Shown piece by piece: positions 50,497 through 59,645 of a stretch of 64,000 bases of DNA. The stretch spans positions 248,001 through 312,000 of the forward strand of contig MKVQ01000043.1 in the NCBI GenBank assembly GCA_001899635.1, given 5' to 3'. Position numbers and translations under genes: made by a program. The notes below the pieces were generated by a model. The model was not told the origin of the DNA and did no database searches. It saw only the letters and a list, made by a program, of their open reading frames with translations. This DNA is from Myxococcales bacterium 68-20. GTDB taxonomy: Bacteria > Myxococcota_A > Polyangia > Polyangiales > Polyangiaceae. Position 1 is the first letter of the stretch, and each line of letters opens with the position of its first letter.

Positions 50497-51711
50497 ATGA
50501 CGGGTTTCCGTAACCGTGCGCTGTCGGTCGGAATCGCGATGGCGGTCGCGTCTGCGCTCGCCGTTGGTTGCGACGACGCGGCCGACTCGCTCGAGGGTCG
50601 CCGTGGCCCGGGCGGCAGGTCGTCCAGCGGGGCCTCCGGCTCGGGGGATCCGAACGACCCGAACAACCCGAACAACCCGGGTAACGCGCTCTCTCCCGAG
50701 GAGGCGGCCTTCCGCGCCGTCGAGGGAGATCTGATGAACGTCTGCGGGAAGACCTGCCACGACACCGGCAAGTACACCCCGACGCCGCCGGTATTCCTCG
50801 AGGGCCCGGATCCGTACAAGTCGATCAAGTCGCATCCGGGCATCGTCGTGCGCGACGTCTACGCGAGCGCGCTCCTCACCAAGGGCCCCCACGCCGGTCC
50901 GGCCGTGAGCTACGACGGCGCGTTCGAGAAGAAGGTCGTCGCGTGGCTCGAGGCAGAGTCGCTCGCCATTCAGAGCATTCCGCAGCCGACGACGCCCCCG
51001 ACCACGCTGAAGCAGGGCGCCAACGACATCGATCTCACCCCGGCGTGCGTCGGTGGCCTCACCGGCGTCCACCTCAAGTTCGAAGCCGCGCTGGTCGGCA
51101 CGATGCTCTCGCTCTCGAAGATCACGCTGGTCGCGCCGGCGGGCCAGGACGTCCACATCCTCCAGCCGCGCTTCGTGCGCGTCCTCGCCGCCCCGAAGGA
51201 CGACGGCTCGACCGAGGTGGCGGATCCCGCGGACAGCTTCTCCAACTCGGACCAGACCATTCCGGGCGGTCAGGAGACCGGCCTCGCGCCGGGCTCGGTG
51301 CTCTTCAGCAACGCCAGCTGGCGCCCCTTCGACTTCGCGAAGGACAAGATCCGCATCGAGGTGGCGAAGCTCGAGCCGGGCAAGGTGTCCGTCATCGCCG
51401 ACGCCGCCAAGTGCAAGAACGTGCAGGGCTTCGTGCAGAACGTCCTGCCGTCGATGCGCGGCGGGGGCGGCTTCAACTTGAACTGCTCGAACGGCAACTG
51501 CCACGGCAACGCCGCGATCGGCAACCTGAACCTCGCCCAGGCCGACAACGCCCTGATCTGCCAGCAGGTTCTCGGGAAGCTGAATCAGGCCAACATCGGC
51601 CAGAGCCAGATCGTGACGAAGCCCACGGGCGGGAACCACGGTGGTGGGCAGCTCACCGACGGCAACGGTTGGCGAGCGTTGTTCGTGAACAACGCAGCGG
51701 TGTTCTTCTGA
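50497..51711 (+). CDS. Lipoprotein with atypical haem motifs CX3CH and CX4CH
   Basis: A 404-aa lipoprotein: ALSVGIAMAVASALAVGC is the signal and lipobox (Cys near residue 25), followed by an Asn/Pro/Asp linker (DPNDPNNPNNPGN). Two haem-like motifs stand at the two ends: NVCGKTCHDTGKY (C-X3-C-H) near residue 85, and FNLNCSNGNCHGNAAIGN (C-X4-C-H) near residue 332. Between them is a beta-rich domain (ALVGTMLSLSKITLVAPAGQ) resembling a carbohydrate or Ig-like module. Whether haem is bound is unproven. The start ATG 50497 has AGAGGG upstream. First gene of a four-gene operon. Confidence 0.7.
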   Translation: MTGFRNRALSVGIAMAVASALAVGCDDAADSLEGRRGPGGRSSSGASGSGDPNDPNNPNNPGNALSPEEAAFRAVEGDLMNVCGKTCHDTGKYTPTPPVFLEGPDPYKSIKSHPGIVVRDVYASALLTKGPHAGPAVSYDGAFEKKVVAWLEAESLAIQSIPQPTTPPTTLKQGANDIDLTPACVGGLTGVHLKFEAALVGTMLSLSKITLVAPAGQDVHILQPRFVRVLAAPKDDGSTEVADPADSFSNSDQTIPGGQETGLAPGSVLFSNASWRPFDFAKDKIRIEVAKLEPGKVSVIADAAKCKNVQGFVQNVLPSMRGGGGFNLNCSNGNCHGNAAIGNLNLAQADNALICQQVLGKLNQANIGQSQIVTKPTGGNHGGGQLTDGNGWRALFVNNAAVFF

Positions 51712-51775
51712 TGAGAGCGGTCGGCTTCGCCGAACGGCAGAGCTGGCTCGCGGATTGCTTCGAACTGGGACCGCA

Positions 51776-53062
51776 ATGAAGAAAGGTAAGGGAACGATGC
51801 GACGCACCGGCTGGCCATTCCACTCAGCGTGGACCCTTGCTGCGTTCATCGCAGTCACCGTTGCTGTCCCGGCTTGTGGCTCGGCCGAGGACCCCAACGG
51901 TGGCCGCCTCGACGACGGCGCGAACGGCAACACCCCCGGGTCGAACAACCCGGACGGTACCGGCTCGGGGAGCACACCCGAGGAGGAGATCCGCAAGATC
52001 CTCGATCAGCGGAAGACCGACTACGGTGAGGCCCTCCGCACTGCCAGCCTGAAGCTCGCCGATCGGCTCCCGTCGCTCGAGCAGATCAAGCGCATCGAGA
52101 ACGCAGCCGACGACGCCGCCAAGAAGGTCGCCTACGAGGCGATGGTCGACGAGATGATCGCGGCTCCCGAGTTCTCGCTCGTGATGATCAAGTTCTGGAA
52201 GGACACCTTCCGCGTCGGACAGGTGGGCAACATCCAGAACAACGTGAACAGGGACGGCGCGCCGAACTTCGCCGCCCAGCTCACGGTCGAGGGTCGCTCG
52301 TACAACGAGCTCTTCACGGCGACGACCAACACCTGCCCGACGTACAACGGCGACGACAACACGTTCACGCCGACGCCGTGCGCGCAGGCGACGAACGCAG
52401 TCGCCGGACCGACGGTCGGTATCCTCACGGACCCCGGCCTCCAGAGTCAGTACTACGCGAACATGGCCTTCCGGCGCGTTCGCTTCGTGCAGGAGACGTT
52501 CGTCTGCAACAAGTTCCCCGCAGAGTTCGCGGAGGCCCCCGTGCCGATGGGCGCGGGCACGTACACCGGAGCGATGCCCTTCAAGAGCATCACGGGCGCG
52601 GAGAACAAGCCTGACGCGCGCATCGACTTCCACGACACGAAGGCCGTCATCTGCGCCAACTGCCACGCGAACCTCAATCACCTCGCCCCGCTCTTCCTCA
52701 ATTGGGACGAGAACGGCGCCCTCCGTAACGGCCCGCAGGTGAAGGTTCCGATCCCGGGCGATCCGAACGCGGCGCGCATCGACTTCCTCCCCGAGGGCGA
52801 AGGCCTCGCGTGGCGTGCCAACAAGCCCATCACCGACATGGCCTCGCTCGGTCAGGCGATCGCCGCGGATCCCGACGTTCCGCGCTGCGCGGTCAACCGC
52901 GTCTGGAACTACGCCATGTCGCGCGGCGACATCGTGAACGACCTCGCGAGCGTGCCGAACTCGGTGACGCAGCCGTACCTCGACAAGTTCACCGCCGGCG
53001 GGATGAAGCTCAAGGAAACCATCCGGGACGTCTTCAAGAGCGAAGACTTCACGAAGTTCTGA
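51776..53062 (+). CDS. Secreted CXXCH protein with DUF1549/DUF1585-like planctomycete-cytochrome features
   Basis: A 428-aa lipoprotein (AAFIAVTVAVPAC lipobox). The helical part KLADRLPSLEQIKRIENAA, then YEAMVDEMIAAPEFSLVMIK and FWKDTFRVG, resembles DUF1549/DUF1592-type domains of large secreted cytochrome-like proteins. A canonical haem motif VICANCHANLNHLAPLFLNW follows near residue 300. DVPRCAVNRVWNYAMSRGDI and the closing GMKLKETIRDVFKSEDFTKF match the C-terminal module of that family. Function in myxobacteria is unknown; an extracytoplasmic redox or catabolic role is inferred. An ATG at 51797 with AAGGG ahead is an alternative start. Second gene of the operon. Confidence 0.7.
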   Translation: MKKGKGTMRRTGWPFHSAWTLAAFIAVTVAVPACGSAEDPNGGRLDDGANGNTPGSNNPDGTGSGSTPEEEIRKILDQRKTDYGEALRTASLKLADRLPSLEQIKRIENAADDAAKKVAYEAMVDEMIAAPEFSLVMIKFWKDTFRVGQVGNIQNNVNRDGAPNFAAQLTVEGRSYNELFTATTNTCPTYNGDDNTFTPTPCAQATNAVAGPTVGILTDPGLQSQYYANMAFRRVRFVQETFVCNKFPAEFAEAPVPMGAGTYTGAMPFKSITGAENKPDARIDFHDTKAVICANCHANLNHLAPLFLNWDENGALRNGPQVKVPIPGDPNAARIDFLPEGEGLAWRANKPITDMASLGQAIAADPDVPRCAVNRVWNYAMSRGDIVNDLASVPNSVTQPYLDKFTAGGMKLKETIRDVFKSEDFTKF

Positions 53063-53071
53063 CAGGAAGGC

Positions 53072-53794
53072 ATGGCGACTACCATGAAGCGTTCAATCCT
53101 CATCCTGATCAGCCTCTCCGCTCTCGCGCTCAGCGCCTGCGACGAGGGCTCGGACACGCTCACCAACGGCGGCGCCGGCGGCGGGCGAAGCCCGCAGCGT
53201 GCGGGTGACACCGCCGGCGGCGAGGACTCCACCTACAATCACTCGAACGACCCTGCCGGCGCGCCCGGCGACGTCCCGTACGATCCGCCGGATCCGGCGG
53301 CGGTCCGAGTCGTCGGCTCTCCCGAGGTCGTCTCGCGCCTGCACTCGTGCGGGAAGATGACCGTCGCTTCGATCGGCGACCTGCTCCAGAGCCGCGGCCT
53401 CACCGGCGGTGGACAGCGCCCGAACGGTGCGCAGAGCGGACAGGCGATCTTCAACCGCGGCGACACGGCGCCGGCGCTCGGCGCGGCCAACTACAACGGT
53501 CGCGTCCCCGAGGCCCCGTTCGCTTCGACGGCGGCCATCTCGAAGATGTTCGACATCTACTCGATGGCCTCGTACGACGCCGTCTCCGACAACTGGAGCG
53601 CGCCGGCCTGTCCGGGCGTGAAGGTCATCGGCGGTGACGGCAAGTTCACCAGGGACGGCATCTCCTGTCTCATCGGCAAGCCCGCGACGGAGGAACACGT
53701 CGCGATCGCCAACGATGCCATCGCCAAGAACCCCCAGGACGGCGCAAAGATCGCCATTGCCGCGCTGCTCGCTGCCGCGCACACCTGTCAGTAA
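53072..53794 (+). CDS. Lipoprotein of the four-gene operon, unknown function
   Basis: A 240-aa lipoprotein with signal SILILISLSALALSAC (Cys near residue 23), a Gly/Asn-rich linker and a Pro/Asp stretch (GDVPYDPPDPAAVRVVG). A soluble helical domain then starts at VVSRLHSCGKMTVASIGDLL. Within it RSRGLTG-like loops and five cysteines occur, but no CXXCH. Two asparagine/tyrosine-rich loops (AANYNGRVPEAPFASTAAIS) suggest a binding surface. AGGAAGG precedes the ATG. Nine bases separate it from the previous gene. No family recognised; probably an interaction partner of its operon neighbours. Confidence 0.6.
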   Translation: MATTMKRSILILISLSALALSACDEGSDTLTNGGAGGGRSPQRAGDTAGGEDSTYNHSNDPAGAPGDVPYDPPDPAAVRVVGSPEVVSRLHSCGKMTVASIGDLLQSRGLTGGGQRPNGAQSGQAIFNRGDTAPALGAANYNGRVPEAPFASTAAISKMFDIYSMASYDAVSDNWSAPACPGVKVIGGDGKFTRDGISCLIGKPATEEHVAIANDAIAKNPQDGAKIAIAALLAAAHTCQ

Positions 53795-53805
53795 GGAGCC
53801 ACGTC

Positions 53806-55203
53806 ATGGTCGACCAGCGTTTGAAAGAACTTCGCGGTACGTCCCGGCGTGACTTCCTTCGATGGAGCGCCACGGTGGCGGCGTGTCTCGGGATCGAGCG
53901 CGCGCGCCTCCTCAACGTGCTGAACGACACCGCCGGCACGGCCGCCGCGGACACCGCTCAGTGCAACACGACGCTCCGCCACATCCACGTGGTGGACGGC
54001 AACGGCGGCCTCTCCAACTGGACGCTCGCCTTCCCGATCCCCGCGGTCGTGAAGGGGAACAACGCCCAGTTCTCGCACTACGCGATGGGCAAGGGCGTCG
54101 ACGCGGTGGGCTACGACAAGCCCTACACGTACGGCCCGGACTCTCCGTGGCAGCAGAACTCGACCTGGAAGATGTCCGCGTTCGTCGGCGGCCAGAACGA
54201 GACGCACACCGCGACGCCGAACAGTGTGATGACGCTCGGCGGCAACACGATGATCGCGTCCGCCGCGGCGATCCAGCAGGCCAACCCGACGCTGCTCCCG
54301 GTCCTCGCCGTCGGTGGCATCCAGTTCGGAACCGCCCCCGGCGCTCCGTCCATCGCAGCCGTCGGCGCCGCCCCGCAGCTCGTCGACCTGTTCAACAGCC
54401 AGGCTTCGCGCTCCCTCTTGCAGGGCGATGCGAACGGGCCGCTCGCCGAGGCGTACTACAAGGCCTTCCTCGGGCTCAACGCGGCCGCCGGCAAGGCGAC
54501 CGTCGCCAAGGCGTACGGCACCGGCAAGGTCAGCATGAACCTGCTCGCGCGAAACCTCGCGACGCAGCTCACGCCGACCGCCGCCGACCTCGCGCTCTTC
54601 GGCGTGGGCAACAACACGCCCGGCGCGGTCACCAACATGTCGCGCGCCATGATCACCACGATGAAGGCCTTCTCGCTGGGCCTCACGTCGATGCTCATCA
54701 TGCGCGGCTTCAACAACGACCCGCACGGCCTCTTCGGCGGCGGCAACGCGCAGGCGACCCAGGTCGGCCAGGCGATCGGCAAGATGCTCGACGGCCTCCA
54801 CGCCCTCGGCAAGTCGCTGCCGGATCCGGGCTGCTCGTCGAAGACGCTCGCGGACGCGCTCGTCTTCTCCGTCAGCGGTGACACCTACAAGCAGCCGTTC
54901 AACCGCGACGGCTGGGGCGACGGCACCCCCGGCAACTCGAACATCCTCTACGTGATGGGCGCCGGGCACATCAAGACCGGCTGGTTCGGCGAAATCGCAA
55001 ACGCGAACACCGCCCGCGCGTGGGACATCTCGACCGGCAACGTCAACGCGGCCGCGAACTACGCCAACGTCCGTGGTCAGCTCGGTGCCGCCGCCGGCGC
55101 TGCCGCTCTCTTCGCGGTGGCGAAGGGCGACATGCGCCGCGTGCAGGACTTCTACAACGGCCCGTCGATCGACGGCATCGTGAACCTGAACGTCACTGGC
55201 TGA
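53806..55203 (+). CDS. Tat-exported protein, DUF1501/DUF1552-like
   Basis: A 465-aa protein with a twin-arginine leader (GTSRRDFLRWSATVAACLGI), meaning export in folded form. The mature part resembles DUF1501-type sulfatase-related proteins encoded beside DUF1549/DUF1592 cytochrome-like partners. It includes HIHVVDGNGGLSNWTLAFPI, FSHYAMGKGVDAVGYDKPYT, MITTMKAFSLGLTSMLIMRG with FNNDPHGLFGGG, and GWGDGTPGNSNILYVMGAGH (the GxGDG/HxxxG-like region). The pairing with the gene at 51776 supports this. AAGGAG lies seven bases ahead of the ATG. It is the last gene, followed by a strong terminator. Confidence 0.7.
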   Translation: MVDQRLKELRGTSRRDFLRWSATVAACLGIERARLLNVLNDTAGTAAADTAQCNTTLRHIHVVDGNGGLSNWTLAFPIPAVVKGNNAQFSHYAMGKGVDAVGYDKPYTYGPDSPWQQNSTWKMSAFVGGQNETHTATPNSVMTLGGNTMIASAAAIQQANPTLLPVLAVGGIQFGTAPGAPSIAAVGAAPQLVDLFNSQASRSLLQGDANGPLAEAYYKAFLGLNAAAGKATVAKAYGTGKVSMNLLARNLATQLTPTAADLALFGVGNNTPGAVTNMSRAMITTMKAFSLGLTSMLIMRGFNNDPHGLFGGGNAQATQVGQAIGKMLDGLHALGKSLPDPGCSSKTLADALVFSVSGDTYKQPFNRDGWGDGTPGNSNILYVMGAGHIKTGWFGEIANANTARAWDISTGNVNAAANYANVRGQLGAAAGAAALFAVAKGDMRRVQDFYNGPSIDGIVNLNVTG

Positions 55204-55222
55204 TCGTCACCATCCAACCGCC

Positions 55223-55265
55223 AAGACCCTCGCTCCCCACCAGGAGCGGGGGTCTTCGCTTTTTG
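55223..55265 (+). terminator. Rho-independent terminator of the four-gene operon
   Basis: AAGACCCTCGCTC (55223-55235) pairs with GAGCGGGGGTCTT (55244-55256), thirteen pairs including one G-T, with an 8-base loop. CGCTTTTTGTC follows. It starts 20 bases after the stop of the Tat-exported gene. Confidence 0.9.
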
Positions 55266-55392
55266 TCGAGCCTCCCGCAGAACTAGCCGAAGCCCCGAGC
55301 TCGGAAGACATGCCGCGCCGGCCTCGACGACGACCGAGGAGGTGTTCCTCGCAGGCAATCGCGTCAGTACCACCTCCTCTCTGGAGATAGCC

Positions 55393-55439
<47 letters not shown>

Positions 55440-55440
55440 C

Positions 55441-55863
55441 ACAGGGAGACAGGGAGACAGGGAGGGTCCCCAGCTTCCTTTTCAACCTGGACCCTCATGG
55501 GCGCTCCCAGAATCGCTGCGCGATTCTGCTCGCAGAATTGAGCCTCCCTTTCATCCTGCGAGCTGATTCAGCACAGGCACTGGCCTCATTGCCGACTGCA
55601 CGGCTCTCATGAGGCACGTGCTTGGGAGAGAACCACGAGGTCGAGTCTCAACGTGCGTTCTACACACAAACAAGAGTCTCTCCCGAAGGTCTCGGGTGGG
55701 AGCCTGGAAGACGCACCGTTTGGGGACGGACTTCGGAGCTCGGATGAGAGATCTCCCTTTCCGGAAGGAAATGCGGAGCATTTCCTGAGGACCCACGAGG
55801 CTCCAGGTCGAAAGAGACGGAGGGCCTCCTCCCCTCTCGCTCCCTGTCTCCCTGTCTCCCTGT
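55441..55863. repeat. Inverted pair of degenerate repeats with perfect 24-bp ends
   Basis: ACAGGGAGACAGGGAGACAG plus GGAG at 55441-55464 is matched without error by its reverse complement at 55840-55863. Inward, the arms stay similar (CAACCTGGACCCTCATGGGC near 55484 against a related sequence ending near 55810 on the other strand). Each arm then holds a hairpin: AGAATCG/CGATTCT-type at about 55506-55526, and GGAAATGC/GCATTTCC at about 55767-55787. Base composition is less GC-rich than genes. No reading frame is convincing. The span 55266-56031 holds nothing else I can identify. Confidence 0.8.
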
Positions 55864-56031
55864 TAAATCCCCTCTTCGTCAGGGCCTCGTCGACCGACCA
55901 CATCAGCGAGATTCTTCGCTACAGCGGGAGCGCGCAGCTCCGCCCGCCGAGAACGATACGGACATCGGTCGCCCTGGTGGAGCGACTCGGCACACGACGA
56001 GGCCCCATCGCCGTCGAAGGAATCGACGGGC

Positions 56032-56649
56032 TCAGGGGAAGCTCTGAGCCTCTTCGCAGCGCTGGCGGGCGAGGACCGGGAGCTGCTCGCGCTCCTGCTC
56101 CGGGATCGTCTCGAAGTCGAGACCGTCGGCCGTCGGCCGGACCGTGCGGATCCGCAGCCACGCGACGACACACCGGTAGCCCGCGTCGTCTTCCGACATC
56201 GCCGGGCCGCCCTTGTGCCGTTCGAGCTTGAGCGGCTTCCGGAGGAGCAGCAGCTTGTTCGGCTCTGCGCCCTGCGTCGCCATGAGACGGCTCATCTCTT
56301 CGGGCTCGAGCGCGACCGCGGCCTGATAGTTCGCGAGGACCTCGTCTTCCGTCGTCGGCTGCTGGCCGGAGACGAGCCCCGCGTCGACGTTGTAGAGGCG
56401 GAAGCCCGCGAAGCCGTAGATGCGGTACGCGCGTCCCGGCTGACCGTGACAGTCGAGCGTCCCGCAGCGGCGTTGCAGGTACGGGTCCACGTACGTGCGG
56501 TAGGTCGCGTAGTCGGGCTGGAGGATCTCGGTGTAGCGCTTGTTGTCGGGCGGCGAGGCGCACGACGTGCTGCCCGTGACGAGCGCCCCCATCCCGCCGA
56601 GCACGGCGATCCCGAGCAGCAGAGCCGACCTCGAGGTGAGCGCGAACAT
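56032..56649 (-). CDS. Lipoprotein with atypical CX4CH motif
   Basis: A 205-aa lipoprotein: ALLLGIAVLGGMGALVTG then STSC is the lipobox region (Cys near residue 29). DYATYRTYVDPYLQRRCGTL with DCHGQPGRAYRIYGFAGFRL contains C-G-T-L-D-C-H, a C-X4-C-H motif with the following Gly usual for c-type haem sites. The remaining helical part has NKLLLLRKPLKLERHKGGPA, a pattern seen in secreted haem lipoproteins of this kind where a Met or His may be the second ligand. The start ATG 56647-56649 overlaps the upstream gene's stop (ATGA). Last gene of the operon that begins near 60002. Confidence 0.65.
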   Translation of the reverse strand: MFALTSRSALLLGIAVLGGMGALVTGSTSCASPPDNKRYTEILQPDYATYRTYVDPYLQRRCGTLDCHGQPGRAYRIYGFAGFRLYNVDAGLVSGQQPTTEDEVLANYQAAVALEPEEMSRLMATQGAEPNKLLLLRKPLKLERHKGGPAMSEDDAGYRCVVAWLRIRTVRPTADGLDFETIPEQEREQLPVLARQRCEEAQSFP

Positions 56650-57344
56650 CAGTTGACGTCCTCCGGGCACTTCTGGACCTGGACGAAGTCCTCCGGGGGC
56701 GGACAGTCGATCAGCGGGATGTTCTTGTCCTTGAACTCCTGCTCGCTGTTGAACATGCGGATCTGTCCAGGCGAGGCGAAGTCGCGGAGGCCCTGGATGT
56801 GGCAGGTCGCGCACGAGGCCTCGCGGCCGATGTGGCTCGACATGCGGCGGATCACGAGGGTGCTCTCGTCCTGTCCGGGCTTCACGGTGCGCTCGACGGA
56901 CACGAGGAGCGGGAAGGTGATCTTCGAGAAGTCTTCCTTCCGGACGTAGAAGTTGCCGTTGCAGTTCGTCACGAAGCAGCGCTTCGTCTTGTTCGCATCG
57001 AGGATGCGCACGTATGCGTTGTCGACGCGCGCGTTGTAGTCGTCGGGGCCCCAGAAGACGGTGCCGCCGAGCACGAACACGCTGTCGGCGGGGCCCTTGG
57101 TCGAGTGGCACAGGGCGCAGGGCTCGCCGGGACGGTGGTACTCGCTCTCGACCGGGTAGAGGTCGGCTTCCTCCGGCCCGAGGCCGTTGACGCTCGCGCG
57201 ATGGACCGGATCGAGATTGCAGGAGCTGCCGATGCTCGCGACCGCCACGCACGCCCCGACCGCCAGCAGACCGCGCACCCAGGCGAGGCGGGGCGCCCCT
57301 TCGTGCTTCGCGTTCGCGTCGTGTTGATAGATCGTGCGTCGCAT
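56649..57344 (-). CDS. Diheme (two CXXCH) lipoprotein
   Basis: A 231-aa lipoprotein: GLLAVGACVAVASIGSSC gives the signal and lipobox. Two canonical haem motifs are present, GEPCALCHSTKGPADSVFV near residue 76 and REASCATCHIQGLRDF near 177, with a beta-sandwich-like region between them (FVLGGTVFWGPDDYNARVDN, AYVRILDANKTKRCFVTNCN). That region resembles a carboxypeptidase-regulatory domain. It is probably an electron-transfer protein on the periplasmic or outer face. The start ATG lies three bases after the stop of the DUF3570-like gene, and the 3' end overlaps the next lipoprotein. Confidence 0.8.
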   Translation of the reverse strand: MRRTIYQHDANAKHEGAPRLAWVRGLLAVGACVAVASIGSSCNLDPVHRASVNGLGPEEADLYPVESEYHRPGEPCALCHSTKGPADSVFVLGGTVFWGPDDYNARVDNAYVRILDANKTKRCFVTNCNGNFYVRKEDFSKITFPLLVSVERTVKPGQDESTLVIRRMSSHIGREASCATCHIQGLRDFASPGQIRMFNSEQEFKDKNIPLIDCPPPEDFVQVQKCPEDVN

Positions 57345-57347
57345 CGC

Positions 57348-59498
57348 TCAGAACTCCACGTCGAAGCCGACCGAACCGTAGACCGCCGTGCGACTCGTGA
57401 CGTAGAGCGCCTTCAAGAAGCGCGTGTACATGACGTCGCCGACGAGCGTGATTCCGTATTTTACCTCGCCCTCGGGCTCGCCCAAGGCGAGCCGAACGCC
57501 GCCGCCGGCGGTCGCGGTGATCAGAGGCGAGAGCTCGCGATCGCCCGTTCGGTAGAGCGGGACCACGATCTGTCCGTTCGGATCGAGGATCGCGGAGTAG
57601 GCGAGGTTGTAGAAGTTGGTGTCGGTCTGCGCGTGCAGGCGGAGATGCGGCCAGACGCGAAGGTGGCGCGAGAGATCGACCATGTATCGCGAGTCGGTCG
57701 AGCTCGCCTTCATGCCCCAGGTGTCGAGGTAGAAACGCTGGTCGAGCCGGAGCGTCGCGTTCCGCATGCGCTTGTTGTAGCGAGCACCCACCGCGAAACG
57801 ATCGCGCTCGGTGGGGAGCTGCTCGAGCGGCCTCACGGGCAGACGCGTGCGATTGACGAGGTCGACCGTCGCGCCGTTGGGCACGAAAGGCGCGACGAAC
57901 TCGGGGTCGAACATCGCGATGTAGCGGTACGGCTGCGAGCCGTCGCCGCGCTCCATCGAGACCGTGCCGCCGACCAGGAGGAGCGAGGTCGGCGAGAGGA
58001 TGAACGTGATGCCCGCCTCGATCTCGTGCGTGTGGATGTACCCCTTCAGCGGGTTGAAGTCGTTCAGGTAGTTGTTCGGACCGCGACCGATGCGGTCGTA
58101 GCTGTACGAGTAGCCGAGCGTCGGCGTGATGAGCTTGTCGTTCAGATCGGCCGTGAGGCGCAGCCCGCCGGTGTACGAGACATAGTCGGGCGATGCCGAC
58201 GAGCTCACCGAGGCCTGCGCGCCGTAGAGCCCCGGCTTGTAGCCGCCAGTGAGGCCATAGGCGTAACGGAACTCCTCGAACGGCGGCGACGCCGACGACA
58301 CGATGTCCGGCGACGCCGCGCTGACGGCGTCGACGAGGAAGTTACCTCCGATGTTCCAGCCCGCCGTCGGCGAGACGAGTGACGCGTTCATCGCCGGCGT
58401 GTAGACCGCAACGGCGTTCGTGTCCGAGTAGCCGGAGAGGTCCGTCCCGATCCGGACGACGAGGCTCTTCTGGTTCTGAGGGAGGCACTTCTGCACCTCC
58501 TCCTGGCTCTTCGCCGCGAGCATGCACTTGATCTGCCCCGGCGTGATGAAGTCGTTCGCCGGCGGCTTCAGCGTGATGCGGACGGTGACGAAGTCCTTCT
58601 CCTTGATGTCGTACTCTTCCTCGAAGGTCGCCGTGAAGCCGTTCACGGTGCCTTCGGCGACGACCTTGTGCGTGCCCGGGTCGACGGAGAACTTCTTCTT
58701 CAGCGCTTCGACGGGGACCGGACGATCATCGAACGTGACCCTGAGGTCCGAGACGCCCGGCGGCGGATCGAACGTGACGTGAGGGATGCGTTCGAGCAGC
58801 TCCTTCACGCGGATGCGCGCGATGCGCATCACGCTGGCGTCCTTCTTCTGGATGCCGACCTCGAGCGCCTTCTGGGCGTCCTTGAGGGCGTCGACCAACT
58901 TGCCGGCGCGCGCCTCGCACGACGCGAGATGGAGACGCGTGCGAGGCGACTCGTCGATCTTCAGCGCTTGCTTGTCCTTCTCGATGCACTCGTCCAGGCG
59001 ACCTTCCTGGTCCGCCTTGAGCGCATCTCGGATCAAGTTGACGGTTGCGGCGAGGCCGCTCGGCGGCTCCTCGTCGTCGTCGTTGCTGTTGCTGTTGCTC
59101 TTGCTGCCCCCGCCCTTGACCTCGTCCCACTGCGCGCGGATGGTCGGTGTGACCCCGCTGCTCGGGAGCTTCGCATTGGGATCGGCCTGCTGCGCGCTCT
59201 TGAAGAACTGCTTGGCGTCTTCGGCCTGACCGAGCTGCGACACGACCATGCCGAGCGCGACGTAGACTTCGCCTTTGACCGACGCGCCGCAGCCCTTCTT
59301 CAGACAGACCGACAGCTGATCTTGCAGCTTCTTCTTCGCCGGTCCGAGGCTGCCCGGATAGTCCTCGGTCATGACCTGCTGCACCGCCTCGCGGACGGAG
59401 GCGTCGTCAGCGAACGCAGGTCGGACGACGACGAGCAACATCATGCCGAGCAGAAGCGCCGACAGGCGACTTCGCACGCGCAAGGCCGTGACTCCCAC
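57348..59498 (-). CDS. DUF3570-like outer-membrane protein with N-terminal TPR-like region
   Basis: A 716-aa protein from a GTG at 59496-59498, giving a normal signal peptide (SRLSALLLGMMLLVVVRPAF, cleaved after AFA). Residues 35-240 are helical with TPR-like pieces (GEVYVALGMVVSQLGQAEDA, RTRLHLASCEARAGKLVDAL). A PEGA-like beta unit follows (LRVTFDDRPVPVEALKKKFS). From about 345 on there is an outer-membrane barrel with DUF3570 features (AGWNIGGNFLVDAVSAASPD, GGLRLTADLNDKLITPTLGY, HTHEIEAGITFILSPTSLLL, ending SVGFDVEF). DUF3570 proteins are regularly encoded with DUF4266 lipoproteins, as here (59784-60002). Function unknown. Confidence 0.75.
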   Translation of the reverse strand: MGVTALRVRSRLSALLLGMMLLVVVRPAFADDASVREAVQQVMTEDYPGSLGPAKKKLQDQLSVCLKKGCGASVKGEVYVALGMVVSQLGQAEDAKQFFKSAQQADPNAKLPSSGVTPTIRAQWDEVKGGGSKSNSNSNDDDEEPPSGLAATVNLIRDALKADQEGRLDECIEKDKQALKIDESPRTRLHLASCEARAGKLVDALKDAQKALEVGIQKKDASVMRIARIRVKELLERIPHVTFDPPPGVSDLRVTFDDRPVPVEALKKKFSVDPGTHKVVAEGTVNGFTATFEEEYDIKEKDFVTVRITLKPPANDFITPGQIKCMLAAKSQEEVQKCLPQNQKSLVVRIGTDLSGYSDTNAVAVYTPAMNASLVSPTAGWNIGGNFLVDAVSAASPDIVSSASPPFEEFRYAYGLTGGYKPGLYGAQASVSSSASPDYVSYTGGLRLTADLNDKLITPTLGYSYSYDRIGRGPNNYLNDFNPLKGYIHTHEIEAGITFILSPTSLLLVGGTVSMERGDGSQPYRYIAMFDPEFVAPFVPNGATVDLVNRTRLPVRPLEQLPTERDRFAVGARYNKRMRNATLRLDQRFYLDTWGMKASSTDSRYMVDLSRHLRVWPHLRLHAQTDTNFYNLAYSAILDPNGQIVVPLYRTGDRELSPLITATAGGGVRLALGEPEGEVKYGITLVGDVMYTRFLKALYVTSRTAVYGSVGFDVEF

Positions 59499-59573
59499 AC
59501 GGCACGGTCTCCCGAAGGTCGACCACAGCACCGGCCTACGGTACCGGAAGTCTCGACGCCGTGCAGAGCAGAA

Positions 59574-59645
59574 TTGGGGCGCGAGCCCCAAGTTCGATGA
59601 GCGCCGAACGCGCGCCGCTGCGGATGGTTGGGGCGCGAGCCCCAA
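59574..59645. repeat. Two copies of palindrome TTGGGGC-GCGA-GCCCCAA
   Basis: The identical 18-base hairpin unit stands at 59574-59591 and 59628-59645, 54 bases apart, between the DUF4266 and DUF3570-like genes. REP-like palindromes of this form tend to be dispersed; a related GGGCT/AGCCC palindrome and the flanking CGCGGGCTAC occur at 29337-29375. Confidence 0.8.

Noticed and set aside
55653-56231. 192-codon plus-strand frame over the inverted repeat element
   Set aside because: Runs through hairpins and the repeat end, then antisense to the CX4CH lipoprotein; no domain.
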